Positions 23,278 through 33,800 of a DNA stretch of 64,000 nucleotides are shown here, one piece after another. The notes under the pieces were generated by a model that had not been told where the DNA came from, did not search any database, and saw only the letters and a list, made by a program, of their open reading frames with translations. Origin of the DNA: Trichosphaerium sp. ATCC 40318 (taxonomy: Eukaryota; Discosea; Flabellinia; Trichosidae); assembly GCA_038496445.1 (NCBI GenBank), contig JALMLS010000373.1:1-64000 (forward strand). Reading direction: 5' to 3'. Position 1 is the first letter of the stretch. The number at the start of each line of letters is the position of its first letter. A program made the translations under genes and the position numbers.

Positions 23278-25084
23278 TTGGCATGCCGCCCATACCGCCC
23301 ATGCCGCCCATACCGCCTATCTTATCATCAGCAAAAAAAATCAAATGGAATACATTTCACTTAATTTTGTTTTGCGTACCGAACATATTAGGTGCAGCAT
23401 TAGGTGTAGCATTGCCAGCAGTTCCTGTGTTTTGTGTAGGTGCTATTAAAAATCCGTTAGTAACGCTACCCATATTGAAACTTGTGCACAAGATAAGAAT
23501 GCAATTTATATACACCCAACGACACCTTCGCCACGGTCAAACTTCCACCACACACAACAAAGAAAAAAAAAGCCGATTTACAAGGTTATTGTTTGCGAGA
23601 AAAAAAAATATGAAAGGGCCTTCAAACCCAAAGAGGAAATTTGTTTTGGATGGGAGTAAAAAAAAAGTTTGGTTTTCACATTTTGAATATCTTTCCACCT
23701 CTTACGCCCTCAAGAGCTTTTAAATATGGTGAAAAGAAACGAAAAAGTTGAGATATCAGCTAACAAATTTCCGGGCGAAGGCACCAGTCAGATATTCTAA
23801 ATAATAAAAAAAACTGCAGTCTTGAACTTGGCAAGAAAAAAGAAGTTAACTTTAAAATAAAAAAGCCATTTCCAACTGTTTGCACGCCTTGATTCAATCC
23901 TTGAGGTCCCCATGGGTTTGGTAATGGATTAGTGCTTGGATTAACTTCTGCTGTAGAGTTTGTAGCGCCTTCGCCGTTACCATCTTGTCCACCAACCGAT
24001 TCATCAACCGCCTCGTATAGTGGTCTCTGGACATCGTTGTAAAGCCTTCTCAATGCGTCCATGCCGCTTGGATGGGCTTCAATGTTGGCCATCGTGCGAT
24101 CGTTGTTTCGCATCATTTCGTTCATTAATGAAGGGTTTTGAGCCATTCTGGCTACTTGGCGGAGAGTATTGTCATCGTTTAAGGCGTGGCGTAGTTCCGG
24201 GTTTCTTTCCATCACTTGTTGCATGCGTGGGTTGTTAAATAGCATGTTGCGGATAATATTTGGGTCTTGGAGCATCTGTTGCATCATAGGATTCTGCATC
24301 ATGGCTTGCATTTGTTCGGCAGGTATGCCCATTATTGTATTGTTGTTTGGGTTTGTTTCGGCAAAGTTTTGAGGAATATTGAACGAAGTGGCGCCTGTGT
24401 AATTGAGAAAAATAAAAAAAATTTGGGTTGATTTTTTTGTGTGATTTTGTATTCGTTTTTTTATTCCGTTGTACGGAGTGGTGTATACGTGTGTGTGCGT
24501 AGGTTCGAGAAGTGTCGCGTAGGGGACAGTATAGGTAGATGTGGCAAGAAATTACACGTTGTTTTTTGTGTGAAAATGGTAGTATAAAACACAAGAGGGG
24601 CGTACCAGTGGTAGCGGCAGTGCGCTTTTTGCGTACTAGATGCATAGTGTTTCCGTCTTTGACCTCTACACAACATATTGTTAACTTTTTTTTTTTTTCG
24701 AAGCTTTTTGTTTTGTTTGAATACAAAATAAACGTTTTGGCAAATTCCAGTGGCGTATTTTTTACGGGCTAATAAAATGATCTGACAATTTATTACTCAA
24801 AGTAGTTTAAAACATCGCGTGGCTATTGTTTTAAACAGTATTTGATGTAAGGGGTATTCTTTCGTGGTGTGCGAGGTCTACGTACTGAGTTCTTCCAATG
24901 TTTTTTCATCGTTGTCTAACACTTGGCCAGCGTATATTAAACGCTGTTCCTCTTGCGGAATATTATGCTTCTCTGCCAACTGGGTTTTTACATCGCCCAC
25001 ATTGGCTGATTTTTCAACAGTTACCTCGAGGGTATCACCTCGCATTTGTTTGATAGTTAATTTAATAACGCCCGTGTCAGCCAT
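22284..25084 (-). CDS. UBQLN: Ubiquilin / Dsk2-type ubiquitin shuttle protein
   Basis: The exons run from MADTGVIKLTIKQMRG (25084) to the stop after ERLLNSAGFN (22284). An N-terminal ubiquitin-like domain (LAEKHNIPQEEQRLIYAGQV) binds the proteasome. STI1-type Met/Gln/Asn-rich repeats follow in two blocks: MQNPMMQQMLQDPNIIRNML with NPELRHALNDD, then MMGNPFVQQMLQ and NPMMQNLMNQQPQL. A C-terminal UBA domain (LNGMGFTNNQACILALQQT) binds ubiquitin. Domain order and length match ubiquilin/Dsk2, which escorts ubiquitinated or hydrophobic clients to the proteasome. Unusual are two stretches of GGM tandem repeats in separate exons (about 23219-23325 and 22786-22870), both with a GGMPNMGGMGG core. The intron of about 400 nt (about 23450-23870) is longer than usual, and its donor is uncertain. 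Confidence 0.93.
22786..22870 (-). repeat. GGM-coding tandem repeat, ubiquilin exon copy 1
   Basis: Repeated 9-nt units (plus-strand cccatgccg) encode Gly-Gly-Met tandems around a GGMPNMGGMGG core. The same arrangement occurs in a neighbouring exon at about 23219-23325, consistent with exon or segment duplication within the gene. Confidence 0.8.
23219..23325 (-). repeat. GGM-coding tandem repeat, ubiquilin exon copy 2
   Basis: This is a second block of Gly-Gly-Met tandems with the same PNM interruption as the block at 22786-22870. Repeats like this are prone to copy-number change and to assembly error. Confidence 0.8.
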
Positions 25085-25325
25085 TTTTAACAATGTTGGG
25101 TTATTGTAGAAGAAGTTGCTGAATTGTTTTGGGTAAAGTCAATTCTGTTCGCGTATTTAAGAGAATACTGCCACGCAAACAGGAGCCAAAATGAGGCCAT
25201 ACGTATGGTCTACCACTAAAGTGTGTATACAACGTACATAATGCGTACAAACAGATGTGTCAAGCTTTGTGTGACTATTTTACTTTTTTTTTGGGTTTTT
25301 TTTTCAACGTTATCTACAAAATAGT
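25085..25325. other. Intergenic region upstream of ubiquilin
   Basis: This short gap between two minus-strand genes should hold the ubiquilin promoter and the 3' end of the membrane-protein gene. There is a T-run block near 25285-25305. Nothing else is recognisable. Confidence 0.45.
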
Positions 25326-28300
25326 CTACCATTCGAGAGGTATAGCTGGTAGAGATCCACGCCTTGCTTGTGGCACAGGAGGCAGTGATCTATTTAATCC
25401 ACTTTCTGTTTCAGGATCTAGATTTGTAGAGTTTGAAAAAGAGAGGCTACCAACAGAAGATTCGTCTTCTAGCCAAGCGGTAGGTGATTCAAAGGTTGAT
25501 AACGAAATTTGTCGGTCATCGTTTTGAAACTCTCTCGGTGTCTCCGGTGCTGTAAGCGCTGAGTATTTTGAAAATAGTCCAGGGCGCTCCGTTTCGTTCC
25601 CTTCGTCTTCTACAGGCTCAATTTCAGCTACAGGAGGAGGCAATGGGATTGTTCTATACTTTACAACCAACACGATTACGACTATTATAGAGATAGTAAC
25701 AATCAATGCCGATACTCCTGCAACCACGGATAACCATAAAGGTTGCCCGGCCAATACAAGCCCGGAAGATTGCTGTGGTTGGACATCTAACGCTGAAGTT
25801 AGACACTACCAGTTCAGTATTGCGTATGAACGTGCCTTGTATGTCTATTCTTTCTTTGAACTGTAGAGCTTCGCCATTTACAAATGCCATGAATTCTATC
25901 ACTTGTACTGTTTCTAAACTTCGTTTGATACCAATAGGTATTACAAATGAAAGAACAGTCTCTTCAGTAGTGTTTGTGACTGTAGTAATATTAACATGTA
26001 CGCCATCGACAGTGACACTAGTCACATCTATTATAAACACTAAACCTGTAACTAAACAAAAAATGTCAACAACAAGACTTTGAGCAATCAGCAAGAGATG
26101 AAAAAAACAAGCTCTTGAAGCGAAGAAAAAAAAAGTGAAAAGAAAAAAAGGTACCAGGTCTCAACCGAAGGTACACTATGCCTCCCGCAAATAAATCATT
26201 ATTAGAGCCTTCTGTGCAATTTTCTTCACCACAAAAGTTCACTGTATAGGGTTTTACTGTAGGATCGATCACACATGCAGTTTCAACACAAGATGATCCG
26301 ACCTCGCAACCACAACTAAAATTTGAGCCACATTTATCATCAAAGTCAATACCGCATCGCCCACTGATAGAACTACAAGTACGTGGCGTACAAGTCCCGT
26401 TACATGAGTCACCACACACTAACACATTTCCACAACCATCTGGGTGGGTGCCACATGTTTTGGATAAGGAGTCGCAAGTGCTTGGCTGACAAACTTAAAA
26501 CGTCAAATTAGCCATTGTACTATTACTTTTCATGGGTTTTTATACGCGTACCGCACTTGCCAGCGTCACAAGTATCTTGAGACAATGGACACCGTTCACC
26601 ACAATTTATAACACCTCCACAACCGTTTGACATTGATCCACATTGAATACCAGCCTCTTCACAAGAAGTGATAGGCAAACAATCTAAAATACTTGTAAGT
26701 AAAGAAAAGATGGAAAAAAAAACCACGTTCAAATTACGTACTGCAGGCGCCGTTCTGGCATTCTAAGCCATCTGTACAGTTACCAAAAACGTCACCGCAT
26801 GTGATATTACCACCGCATCCATCGCTGTGTGTACCACAGGACCAATCGGAGTCTTCACAAGTAATAGGACTGCAAGAACACTCATGATTTGTGCAAGTAT
26901 CTCTCTTTCCGGATTGTGCTAAAGGACACAACCCATCTAGACCGCATCTCTTCTCGACGTTGCATGTAGTAAAAGTGCCACACTCGTATCCAATTTCATC
27001 ACAAGATAGTGTATCGCAAACACACTTCCCCATAACAAAATCACATTTTGTGTTATCTGGACATCCTGGCATTGTGCAATTGAGTACGTCATCACCGCAG
27101 CCTGTACTCAATATGCCACACTCGTATTTACCAGCTTCGCAACTTTCTATGGCGTTACAAGCTAAAATAATATGAGTATAAATAGAGAAGAGAAGTCGAT
27201 TTTTCTTTTGCTTTCAGTTCACAAGCTGAAAAAAACTTGAGTTAGTTTGACGTACTAGCTTCACATTGACCATTGTTGCAAGTGGCATTACTGCCACATA
27301 ATCCACAATTTTCTAAAAATCCTCCGCAGCCATCTGGCTGTACGCCGCACATAAAGTCGTCACATGTTAGAGGGTCACAAACACATTTGTTTTCAACGCA
27401 AATATCCCTAGTTTTTGTGCAATTACCAGCTTGAATAACAACCTCATCACATCCATTCGTAGACTCTCCGCACTCAATATCATTGCGAGGCATACACTCA
27501 CACTTTCCAATGGAGTTACATCGATCCGCTACAGCAAAAGTCGATTTTGGAGGAGAGTTTGAGCAACTCCCTTCATTGCCACAAATGACTATATTACCAC
27601 AACCATCATCATGTGCACCACACTGCCAACTTCCTGTTTCACATGTCTTTGGAGTGCAAATACACCTTCCTTGAGAACAGGTATCGTTCAATCCAGATTT
27701 TTTAGAAGAGCATAAGCCAGCAGTTGTTCCGCAAATCAAAGAACCAGTGCCACAACCGTTGTCATGTGTTCCACACTCTTTACCGGCGTCTTGGCAACTT
27801 GCGAAAGGGTTACATACTAGAAAAGGAGTAAGCAATACGTATGACACAAGTAGAACATCTTGACAGAACGAACACGTACCACAAGAACCTTCATCACAAA
27901 CATCAAACTTTAAAGGATTTTTAGTTGTTACACAACTGCCACAATCTAATTCTCCTTCGCATCCATTACCAGTTACACCACACTCACTCTTCGTTTGCGA
28001 ACAACTTGTGGCGGCTACACAGGCTACAAACAATGTTAACGCAAAAACAAAAAAAAAGGATGAAATTTGACACGCTTGCAAAACGTTCGAACGCGTTAAT
28101 ATTCACTCGATTACGTACTACACTGATTTTCCAAGCAAATATGGGATACATTTGACACTGTGTTTTGTGATGCGCAAAACCCGTTGCCAGATCCGCAAGC
28201 TATGACAGCGCATCCATCGAACATTAAACCACACGTTTTTTCGCCGCAAGTTGCTGATGGAACGCAAGTACAAGCGCCAGTTGTTGAATTACAAATATTG

Positions 28301-28518
28301 AAAGGGTTTGCGCAAGCGCCATCGTTACCGCAGTACACCAATCTGTTGCAATTATCTATGACTTGACCGCATTCCCTTGTACCGCAAGGGTTTATATCGC
28401 AAGCAATTGGTGCTTTAGTTGGTGAAGCTGTAGGCGCCATGGTTGTTGGAGGCGGTGTAGGAGCATCTGTAATTAATTGTGTCGGAGCTGTTGTAGGAGG
28501 ATTCGAGGGAGCACCTTA
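25326..28518 (-). CDS. Cysteine-rich single-pass membrane protein (receptor-like), N-terminus unresolved
   Basis: The gene reads leftwards from a Pro/Thr-rich segment (DAPTPPPTTMAPTASPTKAP, about 28420-28480) to a stop after GSLPAIPLEW (25326). The ectodomain has at least ten disulfide-type modules with the signature CG-x4-GC, such as CGTHDNGC, CGAHDDGC, CGVQPDGC and CGTHPDGC. Each is followed by a second CG and spaced by EGF-like cysteines. A non-cysteine beta-rich part follows (DVTSVTVDGVHVNITTVTNT). The only clear membrane helix is VVAGVSALIVTISIIVVIVL (about 25680-25740), then a cytoplasmic tail of about 110 residues rich in Ser, Glu and Pro. A 37-nt intron with a CTAAC branch-like site (about 25775-25811) joins the ectodomain to the TM exon. 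I could not find a signal peptide; a first exon upstream of 28518 is likely. Ligand unknown. Confidence 0.75.
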
Positions 28519-28716
28519 GGCACAAAGGGTGAGCGGGAATTGATGTAGGTTAGTAAATACAATGGTTAGTAGCAGTAGTTTAATAATAACAGAGTAGTAG
28601 TAGTAGAATAACGAATAAAGTTACAACAGGTTAGTAGTACGTGGTAAAAAAAAGAAAATGTTGTCGAAATGGTAATTGCTTAATTAAATTCGCTTATAAA
28701 AGGCAAATAAAATACC
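28519..28716. promoter_or_regulatory. Region between divergent genes, with TAGTAG-type simple repeats
   Basis: It lies between the membrane-protein gene (minus) and a small plus-strand gene. It contains runs of TAGTAG/GTTAGTAGTA (about 28545-28640), a low-complexity pattern not seen nearby. A missing first exon of the minus-strand gene may also lie here. Confidence 0.4.
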
Positions 28717-29231
28717 ATGGATGGCATCACAGAGGAAGAGTTTTTGCAGGAACTACAGAAATACAAAATTGTACGCAACATTCTTTGTTTTGGTGGTACA
28801 TTTGTTTTTTGACGCGTGTGTGTAGGTACGACCTCCTACATGGCGAGGAAATGCGAAGAAACAGGTAGTACAACAAAATACCGATCCGACACCAAATGAC
28901 GGCGAAATGTTTGAATTTGGTATAAAATACGCTAAGCGCGCCTTGTAAAGCCCTAATGTTTAAAAAGATGAAACTGACGGATTATGGACTAACTTGAAAG
29001 TGCTTCTTTACTCGTCTATAGAGTCAGGAGAACAGGCAGAGGCTGTTTTCAATAATTTTAAGCAACAGTACGACAAGTATGTTCAATCTTTATCTCTCGA
29101 TGATATCGGTACGTTTAAACCACTCACGCACTTATTGACGCTAAAACCGACGCAGAGCACATGCTCAAGAACTGGAATTAGCGATCGCACAAAGAAAAAT
29201 AAGCCGCCCATTGGCACTGCTGGATTTGTAA
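28717..29231 (+). CDS. Small conserved-looking protein of unknown function (about 121 aa)
   Basis: Four exons join in frame. The start is ATG 28717 (MDGITEEEFLQELQKYKI), then VRPPTWRGNAKKQVV, then DETDGLWTNLKVLLYSS, and the end is ISRPLALLDL with TAA at 29229. The helical, charged make-up and the VRPPTWRG motif after a short acidic helix suggest an adaptor or subunit-type protein. I do not recognise the family. The last intron is placed to the acceptor GCAGAG, because the alternative acceptor two bases earlier would stop after nine codons. It is divergent from the membrane-protein gene and 260 bp upstream of RPS2. Confidence 0.6.
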
Positions 29232-29489
29232 TAAAACAACAACCATTGTAAATAAAACCCAACGATTATTGCAATTGTCTTGAAAAGAGAGAAACCACGA
29301 CAAATTGTCGAAGAAAAAAAATTCAACTGTCAAACACAGTCATAATCCCTTTACAGATAACACTGATGTACGTAATCCCCTACACTTTTCGCTACATACC
29401 AATCTCTACGCTATTTGGTGTTCTAAATTACAATTTTCTATTGATTTTTGTTGCTTTTACCGATCTTTTTCGCTTACGTACATTAGCAA

Positions 29490-30528
29490 ATGGCAGGGCG
29501 TGGAGCAGCACCAGGTACTCAAGCCGATCGTGGCGGTACGTATACGCTTAAACTATTTGTTTTCTTATTTTTTCTCAGGTAGAGGCGGAAGAGGCAGAGG
29601 CAGAGGCCGTCGTAGACGTCGTGGCCGCAGAGATGCAGATGACACCGAAAACTGGGTCCCACTCACCAAACTCGGTCGCCTTGTGAAAGAAGGAAAGATT
29701 AGAAGCTTGGAAGAGATCTACTTGCACTCTCTTGCTGTAAAAGAGCACCAAATCGTCGATTTTTTCCTCAAGGGCAAACTTCAGGATGAAGTTATGAAAA
29801 TCATGCCTGTCCAAAAGCAGACCCGTGCCGGTCAAAGAACAAGATTTAAGGCTTTCGTTGTCGTTGGTGATTGTGTACGTAGCGTAGCTCCTTCAACAAC
29901 AAAAAAAAAAAAAACCTCCCAACTTTAAACAAAAATTCAGTTTCGTCGTTTGTTGACTCTTTTTTCTTTAGGATGGTCATCTTGGTCTTGGTATCAAGTG
30001 CTCTAAAGAAGTCGCAACTGCTATTCGTGGCGCTATCACCATCGCTAAGACATCCGTTATCCCTGTCCGCAGAGGATACTGGGGTTCCCGCATGGGTGAA
30101 CCACACACCATCCCTGGTAAAACCATGGGTAAGTGCGGTTCCGTTCGCGTAAAGTTCATCCCAGCACCACGTGGAGCCGGTCTCGTTTCCTCCCCAGCTA
30201 CCAAAAAGCTCCTTCAATTGGCTGGTATTCGTGATATTTACACCCAATCTTTCGGTCACACGAAAACAATGGGTAACTTTATCAAAGCCGCTTACGCCGC
30301 TTTGTACAGGTACGTAGTTCATCAGCACAGCTTTTCTCTTCTTTTTTTTTTTTTGCGTGTACATTTTTCTTACGTTTACTGTTTAGAACTTACGTCACTT
30401 TGACACCTGATCTATGGGGTTCATACGTTCTCACCAAGTCGCCTTTGCAAGAGCACTGCGACTTCCTCACCAAGGTTCACAAAGCCGCTTACAAAGACCA
30501 AGGCCGTGATTTGGATTTGGACATCTAA
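29490..30528 (+). CDS. RPS2: Ribosomal protein uS5 (RPS2)
   Basis: Four exons encode about 275 residues, from [16 protein letters not shown] (29490) to [10 protein letters not shown] with TAA at 30526. The Arg/Gly-rich N-terminus ([17 protein letters not shown]) is normal for eukaryotic RPS2. The conserved body follows: [62 protein letters not shown] and [20 protein letters not shown]. It is a small-subunit protein near the mRNA entry and decoding region. The first intron (about 29556-29578) is very short. The ATG is preceded by a T-rich tract and ACATTAG, three bases upstream, a good acceptor for a cis- or trans-spliced leader. Confidence 0.97.
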
Positions 30529-30835
30529 GTTCTTGACAACTTTTGAAAACAAAAAAACACCAAACAATAAAAAAAGTCATTTTGGCTCAACCACTGCTTA
30601 TGTTTTTTTAATCAATGATGTTGTGTTCGCTTTATATACCCTCATACGCTGTAATAATGATGTAGTGCGTTGTTATACGGATTTTCTTAAAACAATGTGA
30701 CCTGAACAACTCGACTTCAACTTGAAGCGACAAAAAAAAAAAGTCAACGTACAAGATTTTTGGCGTTATTTTTGTTGACAATTTGATCGTGCCTTCTTAA
30801 AACAGCTACCCGCGGGGAGTATTGTGCGGATATAC
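30529..30835. other. Intergenic region between RPS2 and the armadillo gene
   Basis: It holds the RPS2 3' UTR and the promoter of the next gene on the same strand. An AACTCGACTTCAACTTGAAGCGA stretch (about 30708-30730) contains a TTCAACTTGAA palindrome. No RNA gene was recognised. Confidence 0.4.
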
Positions 30836-33800
30836 ATGAAGAGGAAAAAGAAGAAGAATGGCGTCGTTACATTTGATATTGTTAATAAAATAAAGCAAGA
30901 GTGCCCTGTGCATGTAGCAGATGCCAAGATTGTAAGTTTTTGGGCGTGTCACGATACTAATCTATCGTTTAAAGCTTAATCTACTTGATATACCTATAAA
31001 AGACTTTCTGGCGGTTGTGCGCGGAGAAGAGTCAGAATGGACGTGGGATGAATTACAGTTATTTGCAGATTGTTATGCAGATAGGTGCGTGTACATATTA
31101 TTGTACCAACTGCATCATTTATTACGTCTACAGGCGTAATAGAAGCGCATTTGTGCTACGCTATGGAAAACAGCTTACAAAGGACTTGATGCCGCAGCTG
31201 CTTGACGCTATCAAACGGTACCACGTCAGTGAGGCGTATGTTAAGATGGAATTGATTTTGAAGCTCTACTGGATATTTTGTCGTTTTGGTATGTTCAATA
31301 ATTTAACCGCTGCGTGCTTCATGCCAAACAATACGTATACTCAAGCTGAAAATAGCGCAATGTGTCAGAAATGCTGAAAAAGCTGGTGGTGTCGTTTTTC
31401 TACTCGGGTTAATCGCTTGTAATAACACCCCTGTACAACCGCCTCAGGGCGTTATTGCGCAAGCAGTAATGTGCGTAGCTCAGATGGCGTCAGTGTTGCG
31501 TATGTACTCTTTTTAACTATTCTTCTCTTCTAGCGTGATGCATCATGTTCGTTAACTGTTTGTCCTAGAGTCTACACGCACAATGGTTATCAGTAAAAAT
31601 GGAATAAAGTCCGTTGTAAAAAGACTGTATTCTGATTGTGTCATGACAAGAAGAAATGCTGCATGGGCGTTGTGGTGTTTAAGTTGTGAAAGTAAGTATT
31701 CAAGTGTCATGCTCTGTTTTTTTCAATGTAATTTAACTGTTTTTTTTATAGCTCAAGTACAAGATGAAGTACTTCGCCTAGGTGGCACTGAACCACTACT
31801 TAAATTATTAGACAGTAAACAAACAAAATACTTGTCATGTGTATCAGGTGTACTTCTCACATTAGCACCAAAAGATAGTACGATCTTTTGCTTTTTTTTT
31901 TAAAGCTTCAACTCAAGTTTGTTTTTTCCTTCAGGTACCATACAACCTGCGTTGGAAGAACTTTTTCCACTTCTTGTTGATATTGTAAAGACAGGAGAAG
32001 ATTGTGATTCAGTATTACAAGCGTGTTGGAGTCTCATCAACTTTGCACGTATTAGTATGTATACTTTGTAATAATGCTAGTATATCTTAACAAATGTATA
32101 GGTGTATTTCGTGAAAGGTTGACACGCTGTGGTGCTGTGCCAGCGCTTGTTCGATTGCTTAAAAGTAAGGTTCAAACTATACGGAGCCTCGCAGAGGATG
32201 TATTATGGAGTCTTTCTTGCATGGGTTTGTTACTCATCACTGTTAATGTTATGTGACTTAGTTTCTAGATGAAAATAAAGAAGCTGTGGCAAAGGATAAA
32301 GGTACTGATTATAACGACTATATATCTAACCTTGTGTTTACAGATACATTACCATACTTGATAAAGTTGTTGGGCTCCAAACATCCAGATGAAGTCGAAA
32401 ATGTTTTGGGACTTTTGGCAAATGTAGCGCTTTTGCGTATGTCTCAAATATGTTGGTGATATTAACCGCTCACATTATTCTCTTAGAGCAACACGCTAAA
32501 CGTATTTCTGTACTTGCGTTGACACCGATCATGAAATGTTTTGAATACCCAAATGTTAATATTAAAATCCAAGCAGCAAGGCTTGTGAGAAGTTTGACAA
32601 AGTGGGGAGGTAAAAAAAAGAGAATTTTTATTTTTAATGCAAATCACGTGATATTGAAAGTTAATGGAGTTTATAGATCCTCACATTCGAAGCAACCTTG
32701 TACGTGCAGGTATTTTCGAGACACTGGCACAAGTATTAAAGATCGATAACAATGTATTGGTATCTCATTCAGTACGTCCAAAACAATTAGTTTTGTTTGT
32801 TTTGTAAAAAAACCACGACACCGTATTAAACGTTAGCACCTTTTGAGATGGGAAAGCAAATACCTGTCATTATGCTTATTGACCTTGTTACTTTATTTCA
32901 TCTGATTGTTTAAAGGCAAAAGCGCTTGTGTATGTAGATTATCACAGGGTTTTAGTAGACAAGATTCTGTACGTTTTTTACAAGAAACGATTCGCTTATA
33001 AGCTAACAACCCGTAGATTAAAAGATGTTTCTGATGTTGAGCTGTATGAATATCTATTCCAACTCAAGGAACTAACCGCTAGGACAGGTATTTTTCTCTC
33101 CTTTCAGAACCTTAAAGTAAGCAAGTTGTGCTTACGCGTTGTAGAATTCCTTCAACATTATTGTGCAAAGTCTACTGCTTTGACTAAATTACTTCTTGAC
33201 ATGTTATCTGATGAAGATATTGATAAGCGTGCACTGGCCCTAGATATACTTTATGTTATATCAGAGCATCGTAAGTGATCTTAGAATACTAACATTGTAT
33301 TAATATTGATGTTTCTGTCAAGCTGAGTCTAGACGGATGCTTGTTGCACAAGGTATACTTAAACCTTTATTGGCGATTCTCTTGGAGCATAAAGAAAACC
33401 CTGATGCACTTGATGATATAATGGGATACGCTATAGCTCTGTTGAGTAGCTTAATGCAATGTGTTGCATTCGATCAAGATCAATCCGGTACGTATATTTT
33501 GGTAATAAAAAAGTGAGAAAGCTAATTTCTTTTATTAGGCACAATAATGAAGTCTTGTGTTAAAAAATTGGGTAACCTCGTTGATTACTTGTTACAATTT
33601 CTCAATGGGCATAACCACATGGCAATGCGGCACGCTTTGCGTGCGCTTGCCTACTATATACTTGCTGGTATGATTAAAGAGTCGCAATAACCAAGATTCT
33701 TTTTTCTATATTTTAATAACATGTTGAAGGTGTGAACATTGGTGGAGAGGAACATGTAGATCATGCAGTAAAAAAAGGAGTAGTGGAGAGATTGAAAAGT

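Noticed and set aside
25775-25811. Apparent frameshift between ectodomain and membrane helix of the cysteine-rich protein
   Set aside because: A 37-nt GT-AG intron with a CTAAC site restores the frame, so no mutation is needed.
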